Positions 5,449 through 8,634 of a DNA stretch of 8,634 nucleotides are shown one piece after another. The stretch lies in contig JBGTKH010000604.1 in the NCBI GenBank assembly GCA_041744735.1, positions 1 through 8,634 of the forward strand, read 5' to 3'. Source of the stretch: JBGTKH01 sp041744735. GTDB lineage: Bacteria > Planctomycetota > Planctomycetia > Pirellulales > Pirellulaceae. The position numbers and the translations under genes are program-made. Each line of letters starts with the position of its first letter. Positions within the stretch are counted from its first letter, which is position 1. The notes under the pieces were generated by a model. The model did no database searches. It was given only the letters and a program-made list of their open reading frames with translations, and had not been told where the DNA came from.

Positions 5449-7260
5449 GTGCGAAAACTTTTGCATGTCTTTCATGTTGCGGCGTTATTGGCAGTTGGCG
5501 GCGCGATGTCTTTCGTGTGCGGCTGCGGATCGTCGGACGTTGCGTCGTCGGGCGCGATTGCTCAACCAGTGCCGTCGCAATTGACGGTCGAAGCGGGTGC
5601 GAATCAAGAGGCGGAGTTGAAAAACGCGCGGTTGCCCCATCAGTTGCCGCGCGAAACGGTGCCTCGACCAGCTAAGCCCGATGATTGGTTCGAGGACCTG
5701 ACGGACCGCAGCGGCGTGCATTTCGCTTACCGCGACGGCAACGAAGCGGCCTTCTACGAGTTGCTTGAACAAGTTGGTGGCGGCGTAGCGATGTTCGACT
5801 ACGACCGCGATGGAGACGTGGACTTGTTTTTCACCGGTGGCGGCCGATTGACGGGCCCGCCGATTCAGGTTCACGGTTTGCCGTCGGCGCTGTTTCGCAA
5901 TGACGGAGATTGGAAGTTCACCGACGTGACTCAGCAGGCAGGGCTGGGCGATGCGGGGCCGTACACCCACGGCGTGACGGCCGGCGACTTTGACCGCGAC
6001 GGTTGGCCCGATCTGTTTGTAGCCGGATATCGCGCCTGCCGCTTGTATCGCAACGGGCAGGATGGCACATTTGCTGACGTCACGCAGGCTGCCGGCCTGG
6101 ACGTGTGCCAAGGCTGGAACATTACGGCGGCTTGGACAGATATCGATCGCGATGGCTGGCTGGATCTGTACGTGCTGACCTACGCAAAGTGCGAGCCCGA
6201 TCACACTCGCAAGGGCCCTAACGATCAAGGACTGCGCGATGTTTTGCCACCGTGGCTGTTTCCGGGAGATTCAGATCGCTTGCTGCGAAACCGCGGCGAC
6301 GGGACGTTTGAAGACATCACCCGCGCCGCGGGATTGGTCGCCGGAAATCGCGGCCTCGGAGTGGTGACCGCGGATGTGGATGAAGACGGCTGGCAGGACA
6401 TCTACGTGGTGAACGACATCGAAGAGAACCAACTGTACATGGGCGGTCCGGAATTGCCGTTTACGAACGAGGCGGTCCTGGCGGGCGTGGCCTTTTCGGC
6501 GTCCGGCGAACGCGAAGGTTCGATGGGAGTCGACGTCGGCGACTTTAACGGCGACGGGCTGGCCGACCTGTGGTACACCAATTACACGAATCAAGACAAC
6601 TCGCTGTTGCGAAATATGGACCGCACGGGGTTTCTGAACGTGAACGACGTGACCGGCGTGCTCGGCCAGTCGCGGCTGTGGGTCGGATTCGGCACGGGCT
6701 TCGCCGATTTCGATCACGACGGCTGGCTGGACCTGTTTGTGTTGAACGGACACGTGGCGTACGACCGCCTGGACAGCCCGTACTTCCAGCCGGCGCAATT
6801 GTTTCGCAACGACGCGGGCCGGCGGTACGTCGAGATCACGGATCAGGGCGGACCGTACTTCAGCGTCCCGCACGCCGGCCGCGGTGCAGCGGTGGGCGAT
6901 CTGGACAACGATGGCGCGCCGGATCTGGTTGTCGTGCATCAGAACGATCCGGTGCAGTTGCTTCGCAATCGCAATGCGGCGAAGCATTGGTTGAGCATGG
7001 AGCTGCGCGGGACGAAGTCGAATCTGGACGCCATCGGCGCGAAAGTGGCGGCTCGTTGCGGCGATCGCACGCTCACGCGGTGGGTGCGAGGCGGCGGCGG
7101 TTATCTGTCGGCCTTCGATCCGCGAGTATTGCTGTCGCTGCCAGACGACTCGCCGGTCGACGTCACGATCACGTGGCCAACGGGCACGACGGAAGTTTTC
7201 TCTCAACTTACTCCAGGTCAAACGCATGTCGTCACCGAAGGCCAGGGACAGCAACCGTAG
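5449..7260 (+). CDS. CRTAC1-like lipoprotein: seven VCBS/FG-GAP blades plus ASPIC/UnbV domain
   Basis: The protein has 603 residues and starts at a GTG with a good Shine-Dalgarno. The N-terminus (MRKLLHVFHVAALLAVG) is a signal peptide ending in the lipobox-like VCGC (Cys26). A low-complexity stretch runs to about residue 75. Seven Ca-binding loops of the DxDxDG type begin at Asp117, 180, 231, 309, 365 (DFNGDG), 420 and 484, enough for one integrin-like seven-bladed propeller. The ASPIC/UnbV domain fills about 525-597 (LDAIGAKV, RWVRGGGGYLSAFDPR, ITWPTGTTEVF). Unlike the divergent neighbour it has no TPR-like N-terminal region and no NCxxC cluster. The TPR function seems to be supplied by the next gene, whose start lies inside this one. 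No catalytic residues are recognisable, so a surface binding or scaffold role is inferred. The paralogy to the leftward gene is by domain architecture, and their overall identity looks low. Confidence 0.94.
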   Translation: MRKLLHVFHVAALLAVGGAMSFVCGCGSSDVASSGAIAQPVPSQLTVEAGANQEAELKNARLPHQLPRETVPRPAKPDDWFEDLTDRSGVHFAYRDGNEAAFYELLEQVGGGVAMFDYDRDGDVDLFFTGGGRLTGPPIQVHGLPSALFRNDGDWKFTDVTQQAGLGDAGPYTHGVTAGDFDRDGWPDLFVAGYRACRLYRNGQDGTFADVTQAAGLDVCQGWNITAAWTDIDRDGWLDLYVLTYAKCEPDHTRKGPNDQGLRDVLPPWLFPGDSDRLLRNRGDGTFEDITRAAGLVAGNRGLGVVTADVDEDGWQDIYVVNDIEENQLYMGGPELPFTNEAVLAGVAFSASGEREGSMGVDVGDFNGDGLADLWYTNYTNQDNSLLRNMDRTGFLNVNDVTGVLGQSRLWVGFGTGFADFDHDGWLDLFVLNGHVAYDRLDSPYFQPAQLFRNDAGRRYVEITDQGGPYFSVPHAGRGAAVGDLDNDGAPDLVVVHQNDPVQLLRNRNAAKHWLSMELRGTKSNLDAIGAKVAARCGDRTLTRWVRGGGGYLSAFDPRVLLSLPDDSPVDVTITWPTGTTEVFSQLTPGQTHVVTEGQGQQP

Positions 7261-8527
7261 CGCCGAGCGAACCACGCGCGGCGCGGGCTCGCGTCCGATT
7301 TGGCCGGCGCTGCTGGTCGTGAGTTTGCTCGTACTGGGAGCGGTCGCGTTTATCGGCGTCACGGCGTGGCGCACGTTCGGCCGTGACGTCGAGCCGCTGC
7401 TGGCGGAGTCGCGCACGCTGTTGGAAGGCGCGGCGGACACGAACAGCCAAACACTTCAACTTCAGCAAGTCCGAGCGGCCGAGCCGCTGCTGCGCGAATA
7501 TCTTCTGGCCACGGGCCGGCAGCAATCGACGGCCAAACTGTTTCTCTGTGCGTGCCTGATGATGCAAGACAACATCATGCAGGATTCGCCCATCGGCCAA
7601 GGCATGGTAACCGATGAATTGCTTAACGAAGTCAAGCCATCAGAGTGCGCGACACAAGACCTGCTCACCGCCGCGAAACTGTTTGTGCACACGCGCCGAT
7701 TGACGCAAACGGATTGGCTGATCGGCGCGGCGCTACAAAAGGGAGACGAGCGTGAGCCGGTTCTCCGTTTGGCGGCCAAGGTGCGATACGATCTGGGGCG
7801 CGAGGACGACGTGCTGGAGCACTGCGCAGAACTCGCCCGTTTGAATCCGCGCGACCCGCAGCCGTGGAAATGGATGGCCTATGTGCATGAGGACCGCGGT
7901 TATCTCGAACCGCTGATCGAAGCCTATTCAAAGCTCGTCGAGCTCTCGCCCGAAGATGCCGACGAAGTTTGGCCGCTGCTAATCCAGACGCTGATCGAGA
8001 CCGGGCAAGCCGCCGAGGCCCGCCAACAATTCGATCAGTGGGAGGCTCGTTCGCCCCAGCTCGCGGCCAAGTCGCCGCTCACACAGGCTCAACTCTTGCA
8101 TTTGGAAGGCAACGCCCCCGAAGCCCTGCGGCTGGCCGAGCTGGCTCTACAGGACGACCCTGCTGAACCGGCAGCGTTGATGCTGAAGGGAAAAATTCTG
8201 CTGGCCCAGTCGAAGCTTGAACCCGCGATTGAAGTATTCGAGAAACTCGTCCAAATCGCTCCGACGTACAGCAACGCGTATTACGCGCTGGGACAAGCGT
8301 ACGCACGGCACGGCGATAAGCAGCAAGCCGAGAACTATCTTGCCCAACATCAGCGATTGTTGACGCTAAGCGTTCGCATCCACAGCTTGGAACGCCGCGC
8401 CGGCCGTAATCCCACGGACGCGGACGTGCGATTGGAATTGGCTCAACTCTACGAAGAACTGGGCAACGCCGAAGTCGCTCAACGTTGGAAACACGCCGCC
8501 GAGTCGCTGCAAAACCGCCGGCAATGA
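7226..8527 (+). CDS. Single-pass membrane protein with C-terminal TPR repeats
   Basis: The protein has 433 residues. The ATG at 7226 lies within the end of the preceding gene (35-base overlap, different frame), a sign of translational coupling. A short basic N-terminus (about residues 1-24, rich in Arg/Lys) precedes one clear transmembrane segment (about 25-48, PALLVVSLLVLGAVAFIGV). By the positive-inside rule the rest faces the periplasm. Residues about 50-175 are helical without a clear motif. From about 177 to 430 there are six or seven TPR units, for example 315-347 (LKGKILLAQSKLEPAIEVFE) and 349-381 (YYALGQAYARHGDKQQAENY). TPR arrays bind proteins or peptides. The likely partner is the co-encoded propeller lipoprotein, which is inference. 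The protein has no recognisable enzymatic domain and I do not know a characterised equivalent. Confidence 0.92.
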   Translation: MSSPKARDSNRSAERTTRGAGSRPIWPALLVVSLLVLGAVAFIGVTAWRTFGRDVEPLLAESRTLLEGAADTNSQTLQLQQVRAAEPLLREYLLATGRQQSTAKLFLCACLMMQDNIMQDSPIGQGMVTDELLNEVKPSECATQDLLTAAKLFVHTRRLTQTDWLIGAALQKGDEREPVLRLAAKVRYDLGREDDVLEHCAELARLNPRDPQPWKWMAYVHEDRGYLEPLIEAYSKLVELSPEDADEVWPLLIQTLIETGQAAEARQQFDQWEARSPQLAAKSPLTQAQLLHLEGNAPEALRLAELALQDDPAEPAALMLKGKILLAQSKLEPAIEVFEKLVQIAPTYSNAYYALGQAYARHGDKQQAENYLAQHQRLLTLSVRIHSLERRAGRNPTDADVRLELAQLYEELGNAEVAQRWKHAAESLQNRRQ

Positions 8528-8559
8528 GCGGCTGACGGTGGTGATACCGTTTGGGCTCA

Positions 8560-8589
8560 GCGGAAGTGGTGACACTTCCGAAGTCTAAC
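8560..8589. repeat. 30-base palindromic repeat, copy 1
   Basis: The unit contains CGGAAGTG, loop GTGA and CACTTCCG (8561-8580), a perfect 8-bp hairpin, then the tail AAGTCTAAC. Read on the plus strand the loop is GUGA, a member of the stable GNRA tetraloop class. It lies 32 bases after the stop of the TPR gene. With no T-run it is not a classical terminator, but it could end or protect the 3' side of the operon transcript. Confidence 0.9.
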
Positions 8590-8600
8590 AAGTTGCCGTA

Positions 8601-8630
8601 GCGGAAGTGGTGACACTTCCGAAGTCTAAC
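8601..8630. repeat. 30-base palindromic repeat, copy 2 (identical to copy 1)
   Basis: It is identical to the copy at 8560-8589 over all 30 bases, including the 9-base tail after the hairpin. The copies are 41 bases apart start to start with an 11-base spacer. The window ends four bases later, so more copies may follow. Bases 8528-8559 before the first copy hold nothing recognisable. Confidence 0.9.
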
Positions 8631-8634
8631 GACT

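Noticed and set aside
5254..5475. A 73-codon minus-strand frame across the intergenic region
   Set aside because: It contains SYMSYMSY, which is only the translation of the 9-base tandem repeat, and it overlaps the start of a real gene.
6271..7440. A 389-codon open frame on the minus strand, opposite the 603-residue gene
   Set aside because: It is Arg/Val/His-rich with no domain, and lies antisense to a well-supported propeller and ASPIC/UnbV gene.
8560..8630. CRISPR array
   Set aside because: There are only two repeats, with an 11-base spacer that is far too short. The hairpin with conserved tail suits a REP-like repeat better, and no cas gene is present.

Overview
The window looks like chromosomal DNA of a planctomycete, probably Pirellulales-like. 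This is inferred from the protein families, not from any marker gene. It carries a very long WD40-repeat protein with the 'TGEPVTPPL' repeat type that I associate with planctomycete receptor-like kinases. It also carries two CRTAC1-like lipoproteins (VCBS/FG-GAP propeller plus ASPIC/UnbV domain) and a membrane-anchored TPR protein. Start codons are mixed ATG/GTG, Shine-Dalgarno signals are patchy, and short palindromic repeats lie between genes.

Layout. (1) 3-2954, plus strand: the 3' part of a WD40 gene whose start lies left of the window. I count 21 WD motifs: 14 of one repeat type, a non-WD linker of about 75 residues, then 7 of the classical 'GH...WD' type. (2) 2961-5237, minus strand: a 758-residue lipoprotein with a helical TPR-like N-terminal part, a cysteine cluster, seven DxDxDG propeller blades and an ASPIC/UnbV domain. 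It converges on the WD40 gene with only 6 bases between the stop codons. (3) 5238-5448: a divergent 211-base control region with a candidate sigma70-type promoter, a spaced inverted repeat, three tandem 9-base repeats and a perfect 8-bp hairpin. (4) 5449-7260, plus strand: a 603-residue lipoprotein with the same propeller plus ASPIC/UnbV architecture but no TPR-like region. (5) 7226-8527, plus strand: a 433-residue single-pass membrane TPR protein, overlapping the previous gene by 35 bases. (6) 8528-8634: two identical 30-base palindromic repeats, possibly the start of an array that continues beyond the window.

How they may work together. The minus-strand gene holds in one polypeptide (helical repeats plus Ca-binding propeller plus ASPIC/UnbV) what the plus-strand pair splits between two coupled genes (propeller lipoprotein plus TPR membrane protein). 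I read the divergent locus as two related surface or periplasmic scaffold systems, one fused and one split. No enzyme active site is visible in any of the four proteins, so they are best described as binding or scaffold proteins. The left-hand WD40 gene is probably the sensor or scaffold part of a separate signalling protein. No RNA gene, insertion sequence, CRISPR array or phage gene is seen.
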